Shown here: piece after piece, positions 35,653 through 48,483 of the stretch
Numbering within the stretch: the first letter of the stretch is position 1
Layout of the letters: every line of letters starts with the position of its first letter
Assembly (NCBI GenBank): GCA_024305405.1
Contig: JAKNDB010000109.1
Location: 4,464,001-4,528,000, forward strand
Direction of reading: 5' to 3'
Length of the DNA stretch: 64,000 nt
Source: Dirofilaria immitis
Lineage: Eukaryota; Nematoda; Chromadorea; Rhabditida; Onchocercidae
The notes under the pieces: generated by a model
Database searches by the model: none
What the model was told of the DNA's origin: nothing
Seen by the model: the letters and a program-made list of their open reading frames with translations, nothing else
Translations under genes and position numbers: made by a program

Positions 35653-37617
35653 ATTTACGACAGCCAAACAAATGACCTTAATGGATCCTGCTTCTGCTCA
35701 CATCTTATGGCGACGATACTACTCGAATGATGTCGAACCGATAAAAAAATTAGAAGATTGTAAGTTGCGATATCTAATTTAAAAGAAAAGCTCTCATGAA
35801 CTTCAGTCACATCGAATTGAAAATTTAGGAACATAATCAATAATTCGTAACTGCTGCGCAACGATTTCTCAGCAGCGTGTTTTTAAGGTATTCTTCTTTT
35901 CAAACTGGCCTACCGCGAAATTCAATGCGAATCATAAAGGATTCAATGATTAGCAGCGCTTGACTGAAAAATTTCTTTAGTGTTATAAAAAGTTGCTTGT
36001 TGACAGTTGCGGCAGTCGAAGAAAAAACTTCCAATGAAGTCGAGGTATTTGAACAATGAAAATGTCGAGTATTCTTCACTAAATGATTCAAAGACATAGT
36101 TAGAATAAAAAAAAAAAAAAAACGGAGCTTAAAGAAAAATGCTGATGTACTATGTAATAGGTAATAGTGATTTACTCGAAGCCAAGATATATTCATCTTA
36201 CTCACCTGCCATAGCAAAGCTCTACAAAAACCTGATTATCGCGTTTCTTAACCAGTATTTCTTTTTAATATTGATCAAAGAAATGGAAAAGGATGGGACG
36301 ACATTTCTGATAGCACATCGTATTTACAGATTATGAAAGGCCTTCGAAGATGAATTTAGACGAAGTAACTCATCACTGTGTAATGGATGAAAAAAAAACG
36401 AAAAACTGTTACGTACCTACTGATTATAATGATTTCAGGAAAATTATTGCTAATAATTTCTTTGATCAATAGTAAGCGTAAGATTAGGATCGGGATATTA
36501 CAGTAAAAAGTTGACATTATAGGCTATTTTTGTTCTTAATTACTCCATAATTCCACGCAGAGTACATGAAAACGAATAACGAACGGCTATTTGCTATTCA
36601 AGTGAATGCCTGTTTCGAAAAGCTTGTGACCTCTTTATTCGACTGGAATATATTTAAAATTTGTTTACCCTGTTCCCGTATTAGATGTTCAGTATTTCAA
36701 AACAATTTCAAGCTGAATAAGCCGTGAAAGTTTTTTCTTGCGGTGTAAATTGTAATAATTATGAGAAACGCATAATCAAATTTCATTCCTTGGAGTTTTC
36801 AACTCGCCATAATCAAAATAACAAGTAATGAAAATAAATTTCAGTATTTTAATTATAATGCTACGACTTGTTACTAACAAATCAGCCCGAAGCCATTTGG
36901 AAAGTGGTTTGACAAAGTTAAAGAAACGATTTTAACTATTCAGTTGAGAATGTTCATTAATTAGTTGTGTTTTGCAAAGGACGTGATTCTTACTGTGAAT
37001 ATATGTGAATACAAAAATGGAAGCAGTGAGGGTCAATGTGAAGCAGCAGAGTAGAATATAAGACAAATCGCGACCAATATTAGTAGGCAACCAAGTATCA
37101 CTAAAAAGTAAGAAATGAAAATAGTTCAATTCACACATAAATAAATGTGCTATGAGTTCTAGCAAAAACACCAGCAACAAATCGCATAGTATAATATCGA
37201 TCTTCAGAATGAAAGACGTCAAAGATTTCTTTATTCAATCTCTTTAATATCACTCTTTTGAAAGCAACTATCTAAAGAAGATTGACACGAAAAAAAATTC
37301 AACATTAAGTGATGGAGCAGATTTAATCCTGCCGAACGAAGAACTTAGTCCTGCTGAATCCTGGAAACACAATAGTCGCTGCGAACAATGCTTGTAATAT
37401 AAAATGCGACAACAATATATCAGTGAAATAGAGAGATACTGTCAGCTGGACGACGTCAGGGTAATAGTTGCACATACCTGTACGCATTGATTAGGAAGTA
37501 AATATCAACTCAATTTTCAATACAAAATTTTGTAAATAATGGTTCAAGCTTGCTAAAACTTGATGTTTGAAATAGGCAAGCCAAACTGCATCCATTTCTT
37601 CACATCATACTGAAATC

Positions 37618-37695
37618 ATGACTTCTGGAAGTAAGAGTGGTGATGGAAGCAGAATAGAAACTCAATGTGCTCTATGGGGATATTATTTTGAGATC
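37618..37695 (+). CDS. Candidate first exon of an unidentified gene
   Basis: An ATG opens a 26-codon frame starting MTSGSKSGDGSRIETQ and running straight into a perfect donor (ATC|GTAAGT). Its composition is more coding-like than its surroundings. I could not find a following exon in frame within the next few kilobases, and the peptide matches no family I know. It may be a chance open frame. Confidence 0.25.
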
Positions 37696-40600
37696 GTAAG
37701 TAATATTTTTGAATTTCATCAAACTTGAAAGTATTTCAGAACTGATCTTTATCAGATTAGATTGAAGATTTTGCTGTTCTTCTTGGAAGTTCTATAAAAT
37801 GCATAATTTATTTCATTTTAATGCGGCATCTAGAATTAGCTTTAAAGTCTATGTATAATTTTACTATTCAGAATATAATTCTGGTGTTTATAATCACACA
37901 TTATTCTCTTAAATGTAAAAATGGTTTAATTATGATTATGAAAGCAAGAGGGAATCAATATTTCAGTTCCTCTTTCTCTTTCTACGTTTGCAACTCTGAA
38001 AAGATGTCCATTTTTTTATTCCATTTATCTCAAAATTACAAGTCATTCCAACTTCCAGTTACATACTCTTTCCGATCATGATGAGATCATATGCTAAGAA
38101 TGTAGGAAAACTAAAATATTCTCATAGAATATAGATATGACGAAATAATTAAACAATCTTTGTATATAGAAATAGCTTGTTATAACCAAGCTAATTATGT
38201 TATGTTACGGATAACAGGTGGCAAACAAACTCCCATTGCACTAAAACTAACATGTTGTAAATTAACTCTTTTGCGTTATAAATTAAAATGTTGTAAATTG
38301 TATTAAAGGTTAGCATGTAGCAAAACGATCAGAAATTCTCATCAAAAAAGAAACTCTTAGAACACGGTCAAGAGGACAGTAAATCTTAATCAGATCGAAT
38401 AGAATTGCCCCAAAAAGACTTCAGAAGCAAGTTCTTCGATGTAGGACAATGAATAACAGCCTAGAGATCAACTTTACTAATAATATTCTCACATAATTAT
38501 CTATCTTATAAATTGCGATGAATAAATCTTCCGTCGGCAAATAAACCTTTATCAAAACTATTTGTTTGTGTTGAGCTTTCACTCAAAGTTACATTGTGCA
38601 GGTAGGTAGGTACACGAGGACGAATGCTGCATGATCTTTATCAGATACGTCCTCATTTCATTGTAAACTATCATATGTTCATTTTCTTTTTCATCGTCGC
38701 TTCATTGCTTGTTGTTGAAACGACGAATTTAGCTTATAAAAATTTTTTCAACCTGAAGTCTGATTCCCGTTGATTATCCTTTGCGAACAGAAAAGATACA
38801 TTGCCTTAATTATTCGCTTCGAAATTTCTAGCGAAAAAGGCAATATACAGACAGAATTGTCCACTTCTGGCTTCATGTTCACTTTGATATGTTACAACTT
38901 ACACCAACACAGTAAATGTAAATTAGAAGATTTCTTCTTAAATCATCTTTATTGTAATATTTGCCTCATATTATGACATTTTTCAAAATGGAGCAGATCT
39001 TATGGAATTTATTTTAGGTAGAAATAACCGGAAATATTGAAGACGTCAGAAAGTCATTTTTTATGCTTTGATGCTAAAGCTGAACAAGTTTTGCATTAAG
39101 TAAAATTTAAAAAGTTAAGTTTTCAGTCGAAAAGATTTCTAATCAGGAAGAATTTTGAAAGATTTCAAATAAAAGATGTAATTAGATTTTTTTGGAATGA
39201 TTGAGTATGCAATTAAATTTTATCCTATCTTGAATTATGGTAATTTAATGGAAGTCTTCATCTTAAATCTTGAGCAGATACATATTTTTAATTAATAATT
39301 TAATCTTGATAGTCATCTCAATCTTTACAAAACAAAATCTCAAACATTTTTGCCAGTTTTGATAAATGTAAATCAGCAGGAATTACAAACATTTTACTCA
39401 ATCTTGGTAATGCAAATTGGATCACTTATTAGATTAACAATCCAATTTTTCCGCAATATATTGTAAAACGTATTGGTAAAAAATTGATAATCTAAAAGTA
39501 ATTTAAATTATTCATCGGTTAAAAGTTAAAATATTCATGAAAGTATAAAATAAAATTGTTTGAAAGAAACAACAACGAACCAATCAATTCCTCTCCCATG
39601 AGAATTCTTGCAAGAAAATTGAGCTTTTACAATATCACTCATTAGTAAATATCATTAACAACTTAATTATTTGAAAATCATTTGATCTGAATACAATAAG
39701 TCATAAAAACCATAATGGCACACTGCTATGGCAGCTCTGTTTGATTTAAGATTTGATTTAAGACAGATGAAAGTGCCTTTAAAGATATGAGCCGAAAAGA
39801 TGAGCATAAAATCTCGTGATGTGATTATTTGAACAAAAACATGAATTACAGTGTTATAATAACTTTTAACGTGGCATTCCCAATCCATTCGATATTCAAC
39901 TTGTCTAAAAATATCGTAAGTCGAATTTTACCAACTTCTTGAATTATTATTCATTAAGTAGTAATTGGGGTAAATAGAATCAATAATATTATTTACATTT
40001 CCATAATCCAAATTATTTCATCTAAAAGCATTCGATTGATTATTTCATCAATTAGCGTCTCCTGAATATCAACGTATTTCCACATTTAGTAAAATCATCT
40101 AAAGAACGAATCTTTAACATGACTGAATTTATATTAAAGTGCTCCAATGATCTTTCGCAATTTTCACGAGCCAGTTTTAAATTTAGTTTCGATTTATTTT
40201 GTTGTTTCACTCATTATCAAAAATATTGAGCAGTTGTAACAATAATCTTTTAAATCATTTAATGGTAATGAGAAGTAATATTAAGAAGTTTTTCGTTTGT
40301 TTTACTAAATTCATTTCGTTTGTTTTTTCAATGCTTGCAATGTAAAGTTAGGAATTTAGCTAACTTCCATAAATATAGCTAAGAATAGTTTTCCAATTAA
40401 AAATATTAAAGAAAGTATTAATTTTCTTTTTCACTATATCACTTTTCTAAGATATAGTTTTGCATACGGAGAATATTTTGTATTTCATATTTAAATGCAA
40501 AAAATTAGTGCAAAAATAAGATATAGTTTAAGGATAGAAATAGAAAACCTGCAAAAATAATTAATAATTGTTTAGCAAAACTTCTGAATAACTAGTCGCT

Positions 40601-41245
40601 GTAGTTATTAAAATGCGATTATTGAACAAAGGCTGACTATGGATACAATGATAAATGTAATGTTTACTCGTGATTTACTTACCACTCAAACAACTATTTT
40701 GTGCACCCTGACATTGTCCCTCTACAGTTTACATCTGTAAGGTTATTAAATTGCTTTATGGATCACACTGCTCAAGATTTTATGCAATTTGTTAAAGAAT
40801 TCCATTTGTACTTCATTGTGGAATGGTTGGCAATGCCTTGGGCTATTTATTGATAATTTTAAGATTTTCTTTTGGCCAGCGAAATGAGCTACTGTCAAAT
40901 TCAATAATAGTAGGTATTTAAAATAGCCTACAGAATGAGATCGAGACAGAGTGAACTGCATTCATCAGTAATCTCTATTTGCAAAATTGAATCCAATTAA
41001 ATTGGCGTTCTTCGGTTGCATACTACTTGGGAATTGATTTAATTTGAAATCGCTGTGGAACGGACTACCACTGTTACATATATCACAGTTCCTCCGCGTA
41101 TCTGTACAATACATTCGTATGTGTGCAACCCTCTGCACATCGTTCAAGGTAACATTTTTGTGTCACTGATCACTCACAATAAAACGATACAGAAACAAGA
41201 AACAGCAACAGATTAATGGTCGACGATCAGAGGAAAACTAGAGTT
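37696..41245. other. AT-rich spacer or intron
   Basis: No supported exon on either strand. Open frames at 37821-38081, 38770-38976, 39667-39888 and 40746-41147 have no recognisable product. If the exon at 37618-37695 is real, part of this is its intron. Confidence 0.4.
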
Positions 41246-41442
41246 TTATTCGCCGACATCGCCGTCGTTGTCCACAGACTGTTTAATCCATCCGTTTGAT
41301 TCTTGTCCAATAGTGAGTATTGAAGCGAATTCCTTGAGCAGCAAACCATTACCTTTGTCAGCTAATAAGCCATCTTTCGCCAACTTCTTATAATGTTCCA
41401 TCTTGAGCCAGTTTGGATTTTCATATAATCCACCATTTTGAA
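41246..41442 (-). CDS. Terminal exon of an unidentified gene
   Basis: On the minus strand an acceptor (AATTGCAG) at 41443-41444 opens a 64-residue frame that ends at TAA (41246-41248). The peptide includes NGGLYENPNWLKMEHYKK, LADKGNGLLLKEFASIL and an acidic tail DNDGDVGE. It has no ATG near its start and is therefore the 3' end of a spliced gene. Base composition, absence of low complexity and strong acceptor all favour a real exon. I do not recognise the family. The upstream exons should lie to the right (above 41.45 kb); a 53-base open segment at 43316-43368 with a good acceptor and donor is phase-compatible with it. Confidence 0.6.
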
Positions 41443-43315
41443 CTGCAATTAATAAATGTACTTTCCAATTTCATTCTTTCATAATCGCTTTTTATCATTG
41501 TTTATTATATTGTACTTGAAATGCATTTGATAATTAAGAATTTTAGCCTTCATTTTCAATATAAGATACAAAATTGCTAATTTACTCGTCCCATGAGAAG
41601 AGAAAAGGGAATTACAGTCGTTAAGAAATTACCCCATGAAATTATAAGTTACCATTTATCCTATTTTACTTTGAAAAAGAAAAAAAAGCCGATCTATCCG
41701 TTTATAAGTATCAAGTTACTCTGTGAACTAATTTCTATATGCTTGCTTGATGTGTAAATGTAGTGTGTCACGTCACATTTGTTCATTTTTTGCAGTTAAA
41801 TTAGGGATATTCAAATTAGTTTTCTGGACAAACTATTGCTTTAAATTTTTTGTTATAAGAAAATGTTCTTAAATAGAGTATAAATAGCATTAACACTTAT
41901 CCACATATATATTGACCTATTTACCCGCACATTCAGATATCCATCTACTCAATTAATAAAAGCAGTAGAACTTTCAACATTTTTTTTTAAAGCTGACGCA
42001 TATTATTAAGATTCATGAATTTTATTTTCCCAAAATTTCATAGTTTCATTGTGTGTTTAAACAAGTTTTTAATGGTTTTTCACTTGAATCATGCTATACA
42101 GTCATATTTGCACTTTTTTTCTTGGAATAGACTAAAAAGACGTAGACAAAAGAAACAATTAAAAAACTAAAATAAGGGTGAATTTCTGGTGGCAAAATTT
42201 TTTTCTCAGTTTTTTTCTGTACTAATGTTCTATTTCTTCTTGAAATATTTATTAATTAATCTTTATGCTGGTTATCTCGAACTCCGCCTTTTGCTGCTTT
42301 CATTGCCTATCATTTATCCATTTCCGGATTTTAAAAGTTAAGTTCCTAAAGATATTTATTGTGCTAATAGAGTAGGATTTCACATGCGAAGTAATGGAAA
42401 TATATGAGATATTCAGATACCCGAGATGTGTGATATATCTAACAATTGTTGCGGAAGTATTGTTGAGTTTACGAGGTTTGGTTTGATAGGACTTGAAGTG
42501 GGCGAAATCGCTGTTATAAACATTGTTTGAATCTTGTGGATGTGACGTCAGGGTTTGTGTAGGATGGGGTTTTTCTTTGGTTGGTGATTGTAATGAGTCA
42601 CCGTTCTGATTTTTACTCAGACTTGGGTTATTAAACCAACGCTTTTATTCGACGTAATATGGATACGAACAATGGACTCAATTATCAACGAAAAAGGATA
42701 ATGAGTAAATAGTGAAAACCAATAGAACGAGGCGATGATCCAAAATGGAAAACAAAGTATCCCTCTTGTTGAAAAGTTGCCATATATATACTATCATAAT
42801 TGGGCGGTACAACAAATATTTAATGTATGGTTGACTAAAACAAGAAACTCTAGACATACAAGAGTATAGATAAGCGATAGTAATTTTACAATTCCTTTGG
42901 AAATAGTTCACAGGAAGGGAAATTATTTGATCTTTAGTCTTACCATGGATAATGAATTGACGGATGTAAGAAATGACTGTCAGAAATTTTTCGAAGCAAT
43001 AAAGACAATGACAATTTATAAATGGCCGCTCCTTGCAACTAAATCACAGTTCTTATAGCCAAGATCATAAATCATTTAATTTACTGAAAGATATTCTTTT
43101 TCTCAACATTTTATATTACAAGCCAAATTCGGATTTCCAAACAACAATTGCTTTTGAACAACATTGTAAAGCGATTCTAATTTAAACTATTTTGAATTAA
43201 TGAAAATGTATTTTTCCTACTTCAAATGACGTAGTTTTTTATCCCTAAATTAACGATCAACGTACTGACGAAGCGAGTGAATTATGTGAAATCAGTTTAG
43301 ATTCTCATCTCTTAC

Positions 43316-43368
43316 AGACGTCAGGTGTCAGGATTAAAGCCGACGTACAATACAATTGGTGTGGCCAC
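43316..43368 (-). CDS. Possible internal exon feeding the 41.2-kb terminal exon
   Basis: Minus-strand acceptor TTTCCAG|G and donor T|GTAAGAG bracket 53 bases. One frame is open and leaves one base that joins in phase with the exon at 41246-41442. The match could be chance, because one in three phases fits and the exon is short; another frame has a stop. Confidence 0.2.
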
Positions 43369-46300
43369 CTGGAAACGCATTCATTGATGAACCAAATATT
43401 CTTGGTGGTTTGTAATTTATTTATAGTACAGTCACAAAATAAGCTTCAGAAACACGGGTTATGAACAGATCTGCTTTACATCTGTCTTTTTATTTTCAGA
43501 TTAGCAGATTTACTCTTACAGTTCTGAAGTATGCTACATATGGACTAAAAGATTAATTAATGCAATCTTATAAATTAGCTTAAAAAGAATAAAATGTCCC
43601 ATTGTACAGAGTTTAGTTTCTTTTCGGTCATACATTTCACATGAATGTTTATATCTATGAAACTTCCTCACATTCATCGCCGTTTACTTCAGATTGCTGC
43701 TGAAAAGTTTTGAACTTTATATTAAATCAAATTTTATTTAAATAGTTATCGACGTTATAAAAAAATTTCTCAAGTCTTAGATTCTAGATGCCTCCAATGA
43801 CGTCAAAGTTAAAAGAAGTGTGGAATGAATAGCGTTATTCGAGACGTTCCCCATTTCTATTCTAAATTTGTTCTTTCAGCTGAACTATCTGTTGCACGCT
43901 TTTTATAATTTTAAATTAAAAAAAATGCTTGTTAAAATGATTTTACTGAACGAACTCCACAAAATCAATAGTAATTTCCTTGTTACGGCATTGAAAACCG
44001 ATCCTAAAAAGTTGTTCAAACAGATTATAATTTTGTAGAAGAAAAAATTTTCTGAATTTGATAACAGTTAATGATATCATTTTATGACTGAATTCATAAT
44101 CACTGTTGTCGTTGCTTTTTATCATTATCAACGACAATAAATTGAAAGAACAAGTCTCATTTTATCTTGAAATGTTGTAAATCCAAAGAAATGAGTAATT
44201 TATTGTTGCTTTTGCATCCATATTGACGAGTAAGATGCAGAAGATGCGGATAAAAACATAAACAAATCAAGATTAGCTTGTTAATATAACAGAGTTATCA
44301 AAAATTCTTTGATTTGGGACCCTTTGATTCTGATATGGAACAAACTTCCCGGAAAACTGCCACATTCTTTTCGATTGAAAATATAGCAGTGGGACGAATT
44401 AGTTTTTCTAATCACTTTCATTAAAAATGAATCCTATAGATAGATGAATACATTGGGCTTTCATGACAGACTTTGTTTATTCATAAACAATGATATAATG
44501 CTGAATGATTCAGTACTGTAGTAAATGATAATCTGCTAAATATCTATTTCATAACTTATTTCCTATCATATTTCCCCACAATATCCTATTGCTTTCTGAT
44601 GTAATTGTACAGCTTTACCCATATTAATTGTTTAACCGAACAAATATTTACCAGGATGTTGTCTGTCATAATATGACTTCATTTAATTAGATTGTAGGGC
44701 TACAAATTTTGAATTCAGGGCTAGAAAGATCTGTAGCTTTAATAAAATTTTTATTTATCATTTCACTGAGAAGACATATATATCTTGAAAGAATGAAGCG
44801 CAATCAACAATGATGCGTACTAATATCATGACGATGTTCAAAAACCTATCTTTAAAGCGTGATAGTATGAATAGTATGTATATTTTCCTAAGTTGTTATG
44901 TGATATTATTGTGATTGGTAAATATTTTCATTTGGCATTGATGAAAAAAATAGTTCTATTGGTGAGTTAAAACAGGTTTCAGTTGTTCAATATTAAGTTA
45001 TCGGAGAGAAGTTTTTCTACATTTTTACTTGCTCTCCATCTTCTGAACATAACAAATATACATCATAATGGTACAAAGTTTGCACACATATCAAATTAAC
45101 AAATAACTTGAAACTTACTATTGCGAAGACTCTCCAATCACTTAATTCAGACACATTATGATAGTGGATGATTGAAATTTTAGTAGGGATTTACATCCTG
45201 AAAGAAATCCTTAATTCTTCGTTAACCCGTTTATTCCAACTAATAATTAAATTGTTGATGTTTCAAATCATCTTTTGTTTTGGTCGTCACGTAACAAGTG
45301 TTATGCTTTTTGGCTTACCTACAGTTATAGAAATATATCACGGTCTGTTTGATACTACAAAGAAATTTCCATTTCTGGATCAGTATCAAAATATATTTCA
45401 TGAAGAATTGGAATTTAAATAGTTTTTATCTTCAGATTATGAATGAAACTCGTACTAAATATTTCCGCTTATCGACCAAGGTAATTTGAGTATTACTGTA
45501 TTATACTTCTTTAGAAGAGAAATTTTCTTAATAGCGTATTCCATGTTATGACATTGCAGTGAAAAATATTTTTAGTTGCAATACTGCTTTTAAGCGTTTC
45601 TTACTGATTATTAGTTTAGCAATAAAAAAGTTTCCACTCTCAGTTTTATCTAGAGTTTCTTATAACTTGTTGTTTTCTTGTAATTAATATGTTTTAAAAA
45701 CTTTTTCTAGAATACATGCAAATTTTTGAGAGGAAAATAGAGTATTAGTTTTCTTGGATAATTATTGAGAAGATGCTTCGAAAGATATAATTTTATGTAT
45801 GGATTTTATATTCCTATATTCTTCTTCGTTTTTCATCCTGATGAAACTTAAATAAAATAGGGTTTCATACTTACCACGAAGTGATATCAGTGAAATTGAT
45901 TTGAAATTTTTTGAGGCCGTATTAAAATTTCATCTCGGCATTTCGTCTCATATATTTTTCATCTATTTTTGTTTTCAACTGTTTATGTTTTTACGAAAAA
46001 TGAATTCTATTTGTGTTTAATTTCCATATAATTTAACTAAAAACTGCATTTCGCCGTTATCTTTATTTGTGATGTTGAAGAATTGGAAATCGGGATAGAG
46101 AGATTTGTTTTGTAATTAAGTTTCGTTATTATTCATCGCAATTACGATTTACAAAGTGATTGGTGAGTACCAATAATACAATTGATAATCTAAATTTCAT
46201 TTTAACTGTAGGAAGTTAGCTGAGGTTTGAAGACTGATGGAGCTGAGAACAAAAGAAGAAAGAGAGTGTATTCCCAACAAATAACTCCTTTTTCAAAAGA

Positions 46301-48470
46301 ATGGTTTGGAATACTTCTATGGTGAAGGATGATGGGTGGAAATCTGATTGACTACAATGCTTTAAACAACTCATATAAGATTGACGTTTAAAGAAATGAT
46401 TTCTTTATTTGAGAAATACTGGTTGAGACAGTTTTATGTTGTTACATTGATTATTTATATCATAAAACACTTCGGCTCTTTCTGTAACCACAGCAAACTT
46501 TTACAGAACATTCGAAAGAAGCATCCTCTCAGGTTATTCGCAGAAACTGTGAACTTACCTTAAAAATTCATAAATACACGGAAGTTCTCTGGCAGTTGAA
46601 TAAATCACGAAAGATATCAGGTGGTGCTATGAACTAGAAGTGCACAATATTCTCATAATTTTTTAGATAGGTGAAAGAAAAACAAATTTTTTATGCCATG
46701 CTTTTTTAAAATCCGAAAATCTTGGTGATATAAATCAGATCATAGTTTCTGACTTTCTTAACTTTTCCTTTTATGCTATCACATAATCTTTGCGGAAAAA
46801 TAAAGTCGGCTTCTTGCGAATTTATTTACAAACTTCCAGCAGCAGTCTGGATTCTCATCTAAACAATATAGTTTCAGAGTGCCTAATTCATTTCATATTT
46901 CAATCTAATATGATGACAGTTATAGCACAATGGATCACTTTTCCTTTACCCAAACTGACGTAGCTCGAAGTGTATGGACTGATTGTTGAGGAGAAAAAAG
47001 TGACTATTTGCATGTTCTATCACTTTTCACGAAAGTATCTTCTGCACTGAAGTTTTCTAGTACCACTTGATAAATTTCTGGCCTAATATTTTTAAAATCC
47101 TTCACTTTGCTTTAAAGAATTTCCAAAACCGTTCCTTTAGCTAATCCATGGGCACACTTCTTCCTTTATATGATGATTTTACACTTGATTTCGTTATATA
47201 TTCAGTTAATTATAGCACAAACATTAATTTTTTGAGATTTTTTTTTGAAGATTTTAGGTAGGAAATGGGTGGAGAACCATATTATAATACCTTTCAGCTT
47301 TTAAGCATTCTAAAATGCAAATACGTTAACAAAATAGTCGCTCAAAGCATGGAGTGTGATTTAATAACATTAAAAATATTCTAAAACTAATTATTTCGCT
47401 TGCATCATCTGAATATCGGGCAGATATAGTCATGTTTTGTTCCTGATTCATTCAGATTTTTCGATTTATGTTTAATTCAATTCATTTCATTATTTCGTCA
47501 ATCGCCACCTCTCTAATACAAAGTTCGTTTGGATACGCGAAAGTTTACCTAACAGAAGATATCAAAAAATAAGTCGAATCTATAGAATTTTTCCGTAGAT
47601 TAGAACAGATTATTTATTGTTTAGATCATTTTAATTCAAGCAAATTGGAACTAAATTGTTGTCAAGCAGAATTTTTCGCTAATAAGTTATGATATTTTGG
47701 TGGCACAACTACCAACTAAAAAGCGGTCATTCAATTCAGATAGGAACGGATTGAAATCAATTCGTTTTACAAATTAATTGGAGCACAATGATATGAGTGT
47801 AGCGGAATAATCAAAACCTCGTTCCGAAAAAAGACTTCCTTAAAGTTATAATTCACGCCGATTTGATCAGTAACACATGTTGCGGAGAAAGTATTGAATG
47901 TGTTGCAATTTTGATGCAATGTTTATTTCAGTCAAAGCTGATTTCATGATAGGATGCGTAAGAAATGCGATATTTCGAGTGTCACATTAAGTTATAGTAC
48001 TGACTTTAGATTTGATTCGTGCATCATGCCTAGTATACCAACCAGAAAAGTGAGATGTCAGTGATCCGGTGGATGAGATATTCCGCTGATTTTGTCTCTT
48101 CCTGTAGCCTAAAATTCGAGAAACATGTTCCCTTTACCTTTTTGTTTTCCATGTCTCACACCTTGATTCCTATTTTTGGTCTGCTTATTGTAATCCCAGC
48201 CTCTCCTCTCAAAGTAATTTTTTTCTTTTTCGATACGCATATTCATGAACGGAGGAAACCCACTCACTAGATTTTTCAAACAATTTAGAGTAGTAGAAAT
48301 CCGATCTCTAAAGAAATCAGACTGAAAACTTAATAAGATGCATAACCCACTACCCCCTTCTCCTTCCAACCAGTAATTCAAACTTCCCCATCATCTCCTC
48401 TCCATTCTCCTTCCTATAGCTTCCACACAGGTACGAGATACGACGAGCCATTTCAAAAAAGCATCAGCTT

Positions 48471-48483
48471 GTTGCCAAGCAAC
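48471..48483. promoter_or_regulatory. X-box-like RFX-binding site
   Basis: GTTGCCAAGCAAC fits the RFX half-site pattern RTNRCC, one-base spacer, RGYAAC. In nematodes the RFX factor DAF-19 uses such sites upstream of ciliary genes. It lies in a less AT-rich, pyrimidine-rich stretch that may be a promoter, but no gene start is identified next to it. Confidence 0.35.

Larger units (their letters stand above)
31072..37617. other. Long spacer upstream of GFAT
   Basis: About 6.5 kb without a supported gene. It contains the GFAT promoter at its left end, an imperfect 29-bp duplication (31620-31677), a 14-bp triplicate (35612-35652) and an A run near 36107-36122. Open frames at 33206-33388, 35655-35861, 35900-36217 and 36139-36336 show no domain. 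Some of this could be intron of an unrecognised gene. Confidence 0.45.
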
